From the NCBI GenBank assembly GCA_025774735.1, contig JALGZU010000013.1, positions 1-17,426 on the forward strand: 17,426 nt of DNA, read 5' to 3'. Numbering within the stretch: the first letter of the stretch is position 1; the number at the start of each line of letters is the position of its first letter. The stretch is from a candidate division LCP-89 bacterium (GTDB taxonomy: Bacteria; Electryoneota; B3-LCP). The notes below the pieces were generated by a model that saw nothing but the letters and a program-made list of their open reading frames with translations, had not been told where the DNA came from and did not search any database. Both the position numbers and the translations under genes were made by a program. Shown piece by piece: positions 7,300-14,584 of the stretch.

Positions 7300-9635
7300 C
7301 TGCCGCTGTTAAGAATGGACCAAACTTGATCGAGGTTGTCAATGGGAGTGACTTCGAGGCCACGACGTATCTCAGAGGATATTTCAGATAATTGGGGTAA
7401 ATTTTCCTTGGGAATCAGGACTTTTTTAATGCTGTTTCGCTTGGCGGCAATTAGTTTTTCAGCAAGCCCCCCGATCGCCAACACTTCGCCGCGGAGGGTG
7501 ATCTCGCCTGTCATGGCAATGTCCTGGGGCAGCGGTTTGCCGGAAGCGGCCGAATAGAGGGCCGCTGCGATGGTGATGCCCGCAGACGGACCGTCTTTGG
7601 GAACGGCACCTTCGGGTATGTGAAGATGGACCTCCCGTCCCCTGAACGTATCACGTTCCAGGCCGAGGTGTTCGGCTTTATCCCTGAGATAGGAGAGAGC
7701 AGCCCGGGCCGATTCCTTCATGACATCGCCCAGTCTGCCGGTCAGAATCAAGCCATCACGACCTTGTAGCAGGGTCACATCGACTGACAATATTTCCCCT
7801 CCAACCGACGTCCAGGCGAGACCTGTTGCACGCCCAACCTTTGAACCCTTCTTCAGCCGTCGGTCCGGATATGGAGGGACGCCCAGGTATGAACGCAGGT
7901 TAGAAGCTTTCAGGCGCACGCAAGATACATGCTTGGTTTCTACGACCCGTTTGGCTACCTTTCGACAGATTTTGGCGATATGGCGCTCCAGCTCGCGCAC
8001 TCCCGCCTCGCGCGTATGTTCATCGATTATTTCCAATATAGCCTGCTTGGATAGGGAGATTTGAGTCTCCTTCAGTCCGTTGGCTTTTACCTGCTTGGGA
8101 AGTAAAAAGTTTTTGGCAATATGCAGCTTCTCGTTGCGCAGGTAGCCAGGCAGCCGGATGATCTCCATCCTGTCAAGTAGGGCTGGAGGGATATCTTCAT
8201 CACTGTTCGCCGTGGTGATGAATAGAATTTCCGAAAGATCAAATTCCACGTCGAGGTAATGGTCCAGGAAAGCGGAATTCTGTTCGGGATCCAGTGCCTC
8301 AAGAAGAGCAGAAGCTGGATCACCACGAAAATCTGAACTCATTTTGTCGACTTCATCCAGAAGAAAGACAGGATTTTTAGTGCCGGCCTTTTTGATGGAC
8401 TGCAGGATGCGTCCCGGCAGCGACCCGATATAGGTGCGTCTATGCCCTCGGATTTCAGCTTCGTCACGCACACCACCGAGCGACACTCGGACGAACTTGC
8501 GGTTCAGGGCTCTTGCCACTGATTTCCCCAGGCTCGTCTTCCCCACTCCGGGAGGACCGACCAGGCAGAGGATGGGTCCCCGGATTCGTTTAACCAATTT
8601 GAGAACGGACAGGTGCTCCAGGATGCGCTCTTTTGGCTTTTCCAGTCCGTAATGGTCCTCATCGAGGATTTCCCGGGCTCGATCGATGCTGATTGTCTCC
8701 CGCGTCCGTTTCGCCCAGGGCAGACTGCAAAGCCAATCGAGATAAGTACGAACTACGGTGGCTTCGGGCGACATCTCCGCCATGCTTACGAGCCTGTCGA
8801 GTTCCTCAAAAGCCTTCTCTTGTACCGGCTTCGGCATCCGAGCTTTGCGGATTTTTTCGCGGTAATCGAGAATTATATCGTCTTCGTCCTCATCGGATTC
8901 CTCGCCCAGTTCCCGCCGGATCGCCTTCATCTGTTCCTGCAGGAAGAAGATGCGTTGTGACTTCGCCAACTTGTCACGGGTGAGGACGTCGATCGATTTC
9001 TCCAGTTTCAGGATTTCATTTTCCTCTTTTAGCAGTTTGGTGAGTAGGAGAAACTGCTGATAGACACTTCGGGCTTCGAGTATATCCTGTTTTTTTTGAT
9101 ATTCACAATCCAGATAAGCGGCGATGTAATCGGCCACCTGTTGCGGAGACTGAAGCCTCTCCAGGGATAGCAGCAGCTCATCCGGCAGATTAGGATTACT
9201 GGCGACGTATCCTCGAAAAACGGACAACGTCCTGCGCATGGCCGCTTTGAGGCGTTTTTCCCCTTCGGATTCCGGCACAAAGGGGTGCAACTGGGCAAAG
9301 TAGATACCGCCTTTCTTGCTCATGCGGGGAGCGTCCGCCCGTGCCAGAACTTCGACTAGGATTTTGGTCATTCCCGTGGGAAGACGAAGCATCTGGACGA
9401 TGCGACCGATGACTCCGGTTCTGTAGAGCATCCGCGACGTGACGTCATCCTGAGTCTGATCCTTCTGCGTCAGCATCAGAACCAGCTTATCCTCTTCGAC
9501 AACCTTATCGATAACCTTGAGACTGCTGGATCTGCCGATCAGGAGGGGGTAGACCGTCCCAGGAAACAGGACGATATCCCGGAGCGGTAACACAGGAATT
9601 TGGGAAGGGAATTCTATTTCTGAATTCGAGGACAT
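7296..9635 (-). CDS. lon: ATP-dependent protease Lon
   Basis: Cytoplasmic AAA+ serine protease that degrades misfolded and regulatory proteins; 779 residues, typical for Lon. The N-terminal substrate-binding domain begins IPVLPLRDIVLFPG. Walker A is GPPGVGKT (360-367), Walker B is FLLDEVDK (D427, E428), and the protease domain has the Ser-Lys dyad S684 (KDGPSAG) and K727 (GGLAEK), 43 residues apart as in E. coli Lon (S679, K722). The open frame continues upstream to a TTG at 9731, but those 32 residues are not Lon-like and cover a possible promoter, so ATG 9635 (MSSNSEIEF) is chosen. No strong Shine-Dalgarno precedes it. It is followed by engB with a four-base overlap. Confidence 0.96.
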   Translation of the reverse strand: MSSNSEIEFPSQIPVLPLRDIVLFPGTVYPLLIGRSSSLKVIDKVVEEDKLVLMLTQKDQTQDDVTSRMLYRTGVIGRIVQMLRLPTGMTKILVEVLARADAPRMSKKGGIYFAQLHPFVPESEGEKRLKAAMRRTLSVFRGYVASNPNLPDELLLSLERLQSPQQVADYIAAYLDCEYQKKQDILEARSVYQQFLLLTKLLKEENEILKLEKSIDVLTRDKLAKSQRIFFLQEQMKAIRRELGEESDEDEDDIILDYREKIRKARMPKPVQEKAFEELDRLVSMAEMSPEATVVRTYLDWLCSLPWAKRTRETISIDRAREILDEDHYGLEKPKERILEHLSVLKLVKRIRGPILCLVGPPGVGKTSLGKSVARALNRKFVRVSLGGVRDEAEIRGHRRTYIGSLPGRILQSIKKAGTKNPVFLLDEVDKMSSDFRGDPASALLEALDPEQNSAFLDHYLDVEFDLSEILFITTANSDEDIPPALLDRMEIIRLPGYLRNEKLHIAKNFLLPKQVKANGLKETQISLSKQAILEIIDEHTREAGVRELERHIAKICRKVAKRVVETKHVSCVRLKASNLRSYLGVPPYPDRRLKKGSKVGRATGLAWTSVGGEILSVDVTLLQGRDGLILTGRLGDVMKESARAALSYLRDKAEHLGLERDTFRGREVHLHIPEGAVPKDGPSAGITIAAALYSAASGKPLPQDIAMTGEITLRGEVLAIGGLAEKLIAAKRNSIKKVLIPKENLPQLSEISSEIRRGLEVTPIDNLDQVWSILNSGR

Positions 9636-9682
9636 TCTGTTAAACTTTGACTTTGATGAAATGAGCTGCCTTGCATAACAAT

Positions 9683-9711
9683 AAGTTACCAAAATATTCG
9701 TCACACTGCAA
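9683..9711 (-). promoter_or_regulatory. Candidate promoter for lon-engB
   Basis: On the minus strand TTGCAG (9706-9711), a 17-base spacer and TAACTT (9683-9688), about 50 bases upstream of the proposed lon start. The -10 box is only a partial match. No CIRCE-type inverted repeat was seen. Confidence 0.35.
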
Positions 9712-9773
9712 GACATTTTCGAAATATCCAACCAATAGACCCTTGGTTATGCTCGAAAACCGACTTAAATTCC

Positions 9774-9801
9774 TTGACTTTCTCTCAGAATTGTTTATTT
9801 T
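9774..9801 (+). promoter_or_regulatory. Candidate promoter for the HAD-fold gene
   Basis: TTGACT (9774-9779), a 16-base spacer and TATTTT (9796-9801), about 65 bases before the ATG at 9866. The gap to lon (9636-9865) is a divergent regulatory region with nothing else evident. Confidence 0.45.
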
Positions 9802-9865
9802 ACCTGTAGTGGTCATTGGCAGCCTTCTTTTCATTTGATGATTTGGTCGTAACCTGGATGGCGTT

Positions 9866-10705
9866 ATGGCACCCGGCCAGAAGCAATACATCATCATTTC
9901 AGGCATTTACGCTTCCTTCCTTGCCAGCGATGCCTCCCACGAAAATGAGTTCCATGCCACAGTAAAACTACTGCAGAACCGCAATATCCCCTTTATCTTC
10001 ACCACAGATAGGACTGCTGAGGAAGCATTTTCCCTGCTACAAAAAGTGGGTTACCCCTGTCCACTGGTCATCGAAAGTGGTGGAGCTATTTACATCCCAA
10101 ACGACGCTCTGAAGGTCCCATTCAACTACCAACGAACTTTTAAAGAGTATAAAATTATCGAATTGGGTCTGGAACGCGATCTGATTAAAGAAAAAATAAG
10201 ATCAACGACACATGATGGTAAGTTTAAGATCAGGACTTTCTCCGATATAATCCCGGACGAAATTACAGCACAATCACAGCTTTTGCACGCGGATTTCCTG
10301 GCAGCTCAAACCCGCCGCTACTCCGAACAAATCTTACTAGAAGAAGGAATAGAGAACCTGGAGGAGTTCGAAAAAGCGATGACGGGAGAGCAGCTTCGTA
10401 TACACACGCGGGACAGCGGTCTCCTAATAACCGGTGATCATGATGCTGGCAGTGCCGTTCGCTTCCTCTTTCAACTCTATCGGGAGGAATATTCACCCAG
10501 AGAGATCGTGACGATCGGATTGGGAGACGGCCTGCACGATGCTGCCATGCTCCATGCGGTGGACCTCCCGGTGTTGTTGCGTTCTTCGGATGGCCAATTC
10601 GACAGCCGGATCGGACGACGTGGTCTCCGTTTCACTAAAAATCCCGGTCACCTAGGCTGGGGACAGGCCGTGGCCTCCCTTATCAACGAACAACTTGAAT
10701 CCTGA
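9866..10705 (+). CDS. HAD-fold protein related to mannosyl-3-phosphoglycerate phosphatase, catalytic motifs lost
   Basis: 279 residues with the layout of the MpgP/YedP branch of HAD phosphatases (Cof/IIB type cap), which remove phosphate from mannosyl-3-phosphoglycerate when making the compatible solute mannosylglycerate. Family marks: motif II region IPFIFTTDRTAEE (41-53), IESGGAIYIP (69-78), the YSEQILLEEG segment (152-161) and motif IV GLGDGLHDAAML (218-229; D221, D225). Motif I, normally DxDGT, reads IIISGIYASFL: there is no Asp before residue 22, so nucleophile and acid/base are both missing. Motif III, usually DKG, is DAG (193-195), losing the lysine. The frame is intact with no sign of decay, so this may be a non-catalytic regulator or binding protein. 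No mannosylphosphoglycerate synthase gene is beside it. The Shine-Dalgarno is weak. Confidence 0.82.
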   Translation: MAPGQKQYIIISGIYASFLASDASHENEFHATVKLLQNRNIPFIFTTDRTAEEAFSLLQKVGYPCPLVIESGGAIYIPNDALKVPFNYQRTFKEYKIIELGLERDLIKEKIRSTTHDGKFKIRTFSDIIPDEITAQSQLLHADFLAAQTRRYSEQILLEEGIENLEEFEKAMTGEQLRIHTRDSGLLITGDHDAGSAVRFLFQLYREEYSPREIVTIGLGDGLHDAAMLHAVDLPVLLRSSDGQFDSRIGRRGLRFTKNPGHLGWGQAVASLINEQLES

Positions 10706-10790
10706 AAATCTCCATCCCGGTGGTGCAGGATTTGACACTTACAGGAACTGAACAAACTCTCCCAGCGTAATCAGTGTAGGTCCCTTCAGA

Positions 10791-10818
10791 GTGACGTCAC
10801 CATCAAGGAGCATATAGA
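10791..10818 (+). promoter_or_regulatory. Palindrome GTGACGTCAC and possible -10 box
   Basis: A perfect 10-base palindrome (10791-10800) lies 45 bases before the next ATG, with TATAGA at 10813-10818. GTGACG and TATAGA, 16 bases apart, could form a weak promoter with the palindrome over its -35 region. A TTGACA at 10732 has no matching -10 box. Confidence 0.25.
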
Positions 10819-10844
10819 TTTTCTTCAACCTCAAGGAGGTCACA

Positions 10845-11216
10845 ATGAAAAAGGTAGGCTATTTGGAGGGAACCGACTCCATCTACTTGACTCGCCTTAG
10901 TGCAATAGGCGTCGACACCTTGCCTCTCGGCAACGGAGCGGACAATCACGGGAAGTACATCGGTTTCATCGACAAGAGCGACTCACTGAACCTGATTATC
11001 TCCTACTTTCACAAGATCGCCACACTGACCGATCAGGGGACAAAACCGGACGATCTGCTAAAGGCATGTGCCTTAAACAAAATTCCAGTGCTGGTAATCG
11101 CGCCTAACGAGTTGCAGGACAATGTTCGTCAGTACTTGGAGGAAGTTACGGCTGAAGTTCACCTCGTTGATCCGGCGGACGTGATGGTGCAGGTGAAAGA
11201 GCTGTTATCGATCTGA
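10845..11216 (+). CDS. Conserved-looking small protein of unknown function
   Basis: Not recognised. 123 residues, soluble, no signal peptide or membrane segment. The predicted pattern alternates strands and helices (VGYLEG, IGFIDK, VLVIAP, EVHLVD), like a small Rossmann-type or receiver-like fold, but no ligand motif is clear. The start is very well supported: AAGGAGGT at 10833-10840, four bases before the ATG. It lies 139 bases after the HAD-fold gene and may be co-transcribed or have its own promoter. It ends at the convergent terminator 11238-11263. Confidence 0.8.
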   Translation: MKKVGYLEGTDSIYLTRLSAIGVDTLPLGNGADNHGKYIGFIDKSDSLNLIISYFHKIATLTDQGTKPDDLLKACALNKIPVLVIAPNELQDNVRQYLEEVTAEVHLVDPADVMVQVKELLSI

Positions 11217-11237
11217 AATTTCGATTGTAATAATAAA

Positions 11238-11263
11238 AGGGGTTGGTCGAGAGACCAACCCCT
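11238..11263. terminator. Convergent hairpin terminator with GAGA loop
   Basis: AGGGGTTGGTC (11238-11248) pairs perfectly over 11 bases with GACCAACCCCT (11253-11263) around GAGA, a GNRA tetraloop on the plus strand. The minus strand is followed by TTTATTATTA, a better T-tract than the plus side (GATTCATTT). It separates the 123-residue gene from the SGNH hydrolase gene. Confidence 0.85.
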
Positions 11264-11301
11264 GATTCATTTACCGGGTGATAGAATATTTATCTCACGC
11301 T

Positions 11302-12636
11302 TCAGTCCCGAAACCGTTTCTTTTCTTCGTTCACATAATGATACAACGTTTCAGCAACTGTGCGATGTCCTTCTGAATTGAAATGGTTCATGTCCATGAA
11401 AAATTCACCAGGGTCTCTGGTCGTTTCTTCGGCATATTCGCGAATCACCTGAATAAAGTCGATATAATCTATAAGGTGACGGTCTGCCCACCAGGTTAAA
11501 GGCGCTGCAGGATAGGAATCGTTCCGCCCGAGGGCAATCTCCGGGTACATGCTTCGGTATGGATAAATTAGAATCGTCAGGGGAACATCGAGTTCTTCTG
11601 CATACAGTCGGAGCAAATCCAATTCCTCTAATGTTTTCGCCCAGGCTTTCTTGCAAAGATCGTTATCAGTCCCATTGATCACATCGTTCAATAGGTTTAA
11701 GGAAGCTTCCTGGCGTCCTGATCCATGTGATTTCCTCCCTATCGATAAGAGCTGTCCAAGAATCCTATCTCCCCAGTAACAGAGAGCATACCTGTTCTTC
11801 AATGCGAGGCTCACCCGAATCTGCCAGGGAGCAGAACGGTTTGGAATAGATTCGAAGACATCCTGCCCACCAAATTGGGAATCAAAATCGAAACGGGAAG
11901 TTACATCATTGAAGCAGAAGCCGACGAACAACCGTTCGAACCTACTCTCTCCAAATTCCTTCAACTTGTTGTACTCTTGCCGTACGTTGTAACCTGGTAC
12001 AGCAAGATTTGCTATTTGGTAGCGCGGTGCAGGCAGGTCCAGATTCAACCTACTTTCGAGTAAACTGGTAAATGATTTTTCCGCCAAGGTGTTATAACCG
12101 AATGTAACCGAATTCCCCAGAAAGATATATCGCACCTCCCTATCGATAGTTCCAGTATTTAATGGCTCTCCCCGGAATCCCTGCTCGTTGATCTTCACCC
12201 ATGTCTGCCGGTATTTTCCCTCTGAGCCGGGCTTGAGATCCCAGATGTTCTCGGCGTGGTACCTGAAAATATGCTCACCGCGTGGCAAAATCACTCTGAG
12301 AATGTTTTCGCCGACAAAGAGGGCCAGGCATGATGTAATGACAACCAGGATGAGATTCGACGTCACATTCGTCAGGAAGCGTGCCCGCTGAAGCCTGCGT
12401 AATATAATGCCGGTACCGATCAGGGATGACGCAAGTAAGATAGCGATAAGCCCGAAGAGTCGCGCCGTCGATGCCGCCCAAACAAGTTGTTCTGGATCGA
12501 CAATATAGGAACTGATGACAAACAGCTTCCAGACGGGAAGCAGGAACAGGAGAGCGACGACTCCGAGGAGGCAGCCAAAGAAGATCAGGATGAGCGCAAA
12601 AACGGATTTAAGTTCTGGCGCGCTGTATTGAGTCAT
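11302..12636 (-). CDS. Membrane-anchored SGNH/GDSL-type hydrolase
   Basis: 444 residues. Three hydrophobic segments (about 12-34, 59-80, 91-113) anchor the protein, and an SGNH-fold domain follows (about 165-440), probably outside the membrane. Block I is FLGNSVTFGYN (172-182) with catalytic Ser S176; the usual GDS is GNS. The Asn block is FCFNDVTSR (N243), and the terminal block is DMNHFNSEGH with D415 and H418 (DxxH). Members of this fold remove or transfer acyl groups on polysaccharides or lipids; the substrate cannot be read from sequence. The NExGFRGEP segment before the domain is usual in large envelope-associated SGNH proteins. It has its own promoter at 12699-12727 and a weak Shine-Dalgarno. 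Confidence 0.85.
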   Translation of the reverse strand: MTQYSAPELKSVFALILIFFGCLLGVVALLFLLPVWKLFVISSYIVDPEQLVWAASTARLFGLIAILLASSLIGTGIILRRLQRARFLTNVTSNLILVVITSCLALFVGENILRVILPRGEHIFRYHAENIWDLKPGSEGKYRQTWVKINEQGFRGEPLNTGTIDREVRYIFLGNSVTFGYNTLAEKSFTSLLESRLNLDLPAPRYQIANLAVPGYNVRQEYNKLKEFGESRFERLFVGFCFNDVTSRFDFDSQFGGQDVFESIPNRSAPWQIRVSLALKNRYALCYWGDRILGQLLSIGRKSHGSGRQEASLNLLNDVINGTDNDLCKKAWAKTLEELDLLRLYAEELDVPLTILIYPYRSMYPEIALGRNDSYPAAPLTWWADRHLIDYIDFIQVIREYAEETTRDPGEFFMDMNHFNSEGHRTVAETLYHYVNEEKKRFRD

Positions 12637-12698
12637 ATCGGTTCTTTAATATTACACATCCAGTTGAATCCCATACCAGCATGCAGCGCACGATCTTC

Positions 12699-12727
12699 AA
12701 TGTAATATCAGATTCAAGCAGAGTCAA
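12699..12727 (-). promoter_or_regulatory. Sigma70-like promoter of the SGNH hydrolase gene
   Basis: On the minus strand TTGACT (12722-12727), a 17-base spacer and TACATT (12699-12704). The transcript should start near 12692, about 55 bases before the ATG. Confidence 0.6.
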
Positions 12728-12902
12728 TATTCATATATATTAATTTAAGGTGATCGTGTTTGCAGTCAACTACATTGTTTAAAATACATCAACTTGATTC
12801 GCTAACAAACAGTCAAATGTGCAATAATTATCACCTTCGGTTCGAAATGAGTCCTAAGATTTGTATTGTATAAAAAATTGCATCAAATATCTCCGGTTCT
12901 TC

Positions 12903-12931
12903 TTGACATTTGTGAAGATATTCTTTATATT
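12903..12931 (+). promoter_or_regulatory. Sigma70-like promoter of the anion-transporter gene
   Basis: TTGACA (12903-12908), a 17-base spacer and TATATT (12926-12931). The transcript should start near 12938, giving a leader of about 64 bases. Confidence 0.75.
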
Positions 12932-13001
12932 AATAAGAAGTGTGTTGTTATCTAACTAACAAATAGACTGATTTCCCCGGGCCGTTCCCCCGCTCATCTC
13001 C

Positions 13002-14477
13002 ATGAACGATGTAGACTCCATACCGCTGAGGTTGAAGAGCCTCGACGTGAAGAGGCTTTTCTTTATCGGTCTGGGTATCGCCCTCTTCGTGATTGTTTAC
13101 ACCTCCCCGAGCTGGCCTGACGCCATCGATCCCCAGGGTCAATCCTTCACCTTGACTCGTGAAGGCAAGGCTGCCCTGGGGCTCTTTCTTTTGGCTGCGA
13201 CCTGGTGGGTTTTTGAAGTCGTTCCCATCGGGATCACAGCGATTGTTATTGGAGTCGTCCAGGCTCTCTTCCTCATTCGCCAGGCGGAAGTTGCCTTCGG
13301 CGACTTCATGAATCCATCGGTTTGGTTCATCTTTGCCTCCCTGGTTATAGGCCGCGCCTTTACCAAGAGCGGTCTCACTCAGAGACTCGCTTATAACATG
13401 CTGGCTATCGTGGGAGAACGCACCAGCATGATTTACCTCGGCAGCTACATCTTGATAGGATTTTTGACTCTCGTCATGGCCCATACGGCCGTCGCCGCGA
13501 CGATCTACCCCTTACTGATGGCGATCTACTCGCTATATTCCGACGATTCAAGGCCGACGAGATTCGGGAAGGGCTTATTCATCGGGATGGCTTTTGTCGC
13601 CGGAGCCGGCAGTATAATCACTCTCCTCGGTGCAGCTCGAGGCGCCGTAGCCATAGGATTTTACAAAGATATAGTCGGTCGAGAGATCACATTCTTCGAT
13701 TATACTTTCTTTTTGGCACCTGTTGGAGGGATTATGGTAGCCCTCCTTTGGGTGTTCTTCATGTTTATCTGCAAACCTGAAAAGTCCACCATTCCCGGTC
13801 TACGGGAGAAGGCCAAAACTCTACGATCTAAACTCGGCCACATGACTCGCTCTGAAATCCTGACACTGATCTTTGTCGTTTGCGCCATTTCAATGATGAG
13901 TCTGAGGTCTTTTTTCCCATTCCTACAGCCGATCAATAAGGCCGCCATCATCCTCACCACGACGGTTTTGTTTTTCCTATTCAAAATACTGACTGTGCAG
14001 GATCTCGAGGAGATCCCCTGGAATATCGTCCTGCTGTTCGGCGGCGCCATGAGTATCGGTTTCTGTCTCTGGCAGACCGGTGCGGCCACCTGGCTGGCTG
14101 TACAATGGCTTGGACTGTTCGAGTCAGCGCATTGGTTCATTTTCGTGATGGGGATGGCCATTTTTGTGCTGGTGATGACGAATCTGATTATGAACGTTGC
14201 GGCCATCGCAATTACAATGCCCATCGCCTTGGTGATTGCCCCCTATTTGGGTGTCTCGCCCGAGGTCGTCCTTTTCGCGTCACTGGCTACAGCGGGCATG
14301 CCGTTCTTGTTCCTGGTGGGTGCCGCTCCAAATGCGATCGCCTACGAGAGCAAGCAGTTTACTTCTGCTGAGTTTATGAAGTTCGGCGTCCCCGCCAGCG
14401 CGTTGCTAATGGTGGTTTTGGGGATTTTCGTCCTGGTGATCTGGCCGTTGATGGGGATGCCTATCGTCATCCCATGA
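13002..14477 (+). CDS. SLC13/DASS-family divalent anion transporter
   Basis: Inner-membrane permease of 491 residues with about 11-13 hydrophobic segments, in the divalent anion:Na+ symporter family (dicarboxylates, sulfate and related anions). Family marks are WWVFEVVPIGITA (68-80), HTAVAATIYP (161-170), PWNIVLLFGGAM (339-350), TNLIMNVAAIAITMP (393-407) and the signature GAAPNAIAYES (440-450). The two SNT motifs that hold Na+ and substrate in characterised members are altered: AHT (160-162) and TNL (393-395). Coupling ion and substrate are therefore uncertain. No Shine-Dalgarno precedes the ATG, and no upstream start is available before the in-frame stop at 12969. The two-component genes downstream may sense the same solute. 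Confidence 0.9.
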   Translation: MNDVDSIPLRLKSLDVKRLFFIGLGIALFVIVYTSPSWPDAIDPQGQSFTLTREGKAALGLFLLAATWWVFEVVPIGITAIVIGVVQALFLIRQAEVAFGDFMNPSVWFIFASLVIGRAFTKSGLTQRLAYNMLAIVGERTSMIYLGSYILIGFLTLVMAHTAVAATIYPLLMAIYSLYSDDSRPTRFGKGLFIGMAFVAGAGSIITLLGAARGAVAIGFYKDIVGREITFFDYTFFLAPVGGIMVALLWVFFMFICKPEKSTIPGLREKAKTLRSKLGHMTRSEILTLIFVVCAISMMSLRSFFPFLQPINKAAIILTTTVLFFLFKILTVQDLEEIPWNIVLLFGGAMSIGFCLWQTGAATWLAVQWLGLFESAHWFIFVMGMAIFVLVMTNLIMNVAAIAITMPIALVIAPYLGVSPEVVLFASLATAGMPFLFLVGAAPNAIAYESKQFTSAEFMKFGVPASALLMVVLGIFVLVIWPLMGMPIVIP

Positions 14478-14520
14478 TGGATGAGAGCGCGGAACAATTA
14501 CAGTTTAAAGCAGCCAAGTC

Positions 14521-14549
14521 TTGACATATTGGAATAAAAAACGTAAATT
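14521..14549 (+). promoter_or_regulatory. Sigma70-like promoter of the two-component genes
   Basis: TTGACA (14521-14526), a 17-base spacer and TAAATT (14544-14549). The transcript should start near 14556, about 29 bases before the ATG at 14585. No terminator is seen after the transporter gene, so readthrough can add to this promoter. Confidence 0.7.
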
Positions 14550-14584
14550 AGGTGCATGAACACCTCATTTCGGGGAGAATATAG

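Larger units (their letters stand above)
12637..13001. other. AT-rich divergent intergenic region
   Basis: 365 bases without a supported gene, lying between the divergent SGNH hydrolase and anion-transporter genes. It holds one promoter in each direction. It also has an 8-base inverted repeat, AAGGTGAT (12747-12754) and ATCACCTT (12830-12837), 75 bases apart, which could be paired operator sites or chance. Confidence 0.6.

Noticed and set aside
9636..9731. TTG start extending Lon by 32 residues
   Set aside because: The extension does not resemble Lon and covers a possible promoter; ATG 9635 gives the usual N-terminus and length.
12747..12837. Inverted repeat AAGGTGAT / ATCACCTT as a defined operator
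   Set aside because: Eight bases at 75-base separation can occur by chance in AT-rich DNA; kept only as a note in the intergenic entry.
12948..13484. Minus-strand frame of 178 codons
   Set aside because: It overlaps the N-terminal part of the anion transporter and is highly polar with no family resemblance; it is the antisense image of membrane-protein codons.
13700..14224. Minus-strand frame of 174 codons
   Set aside because: It is antisense to the transporter, whose motifs are clear on the plus strand.
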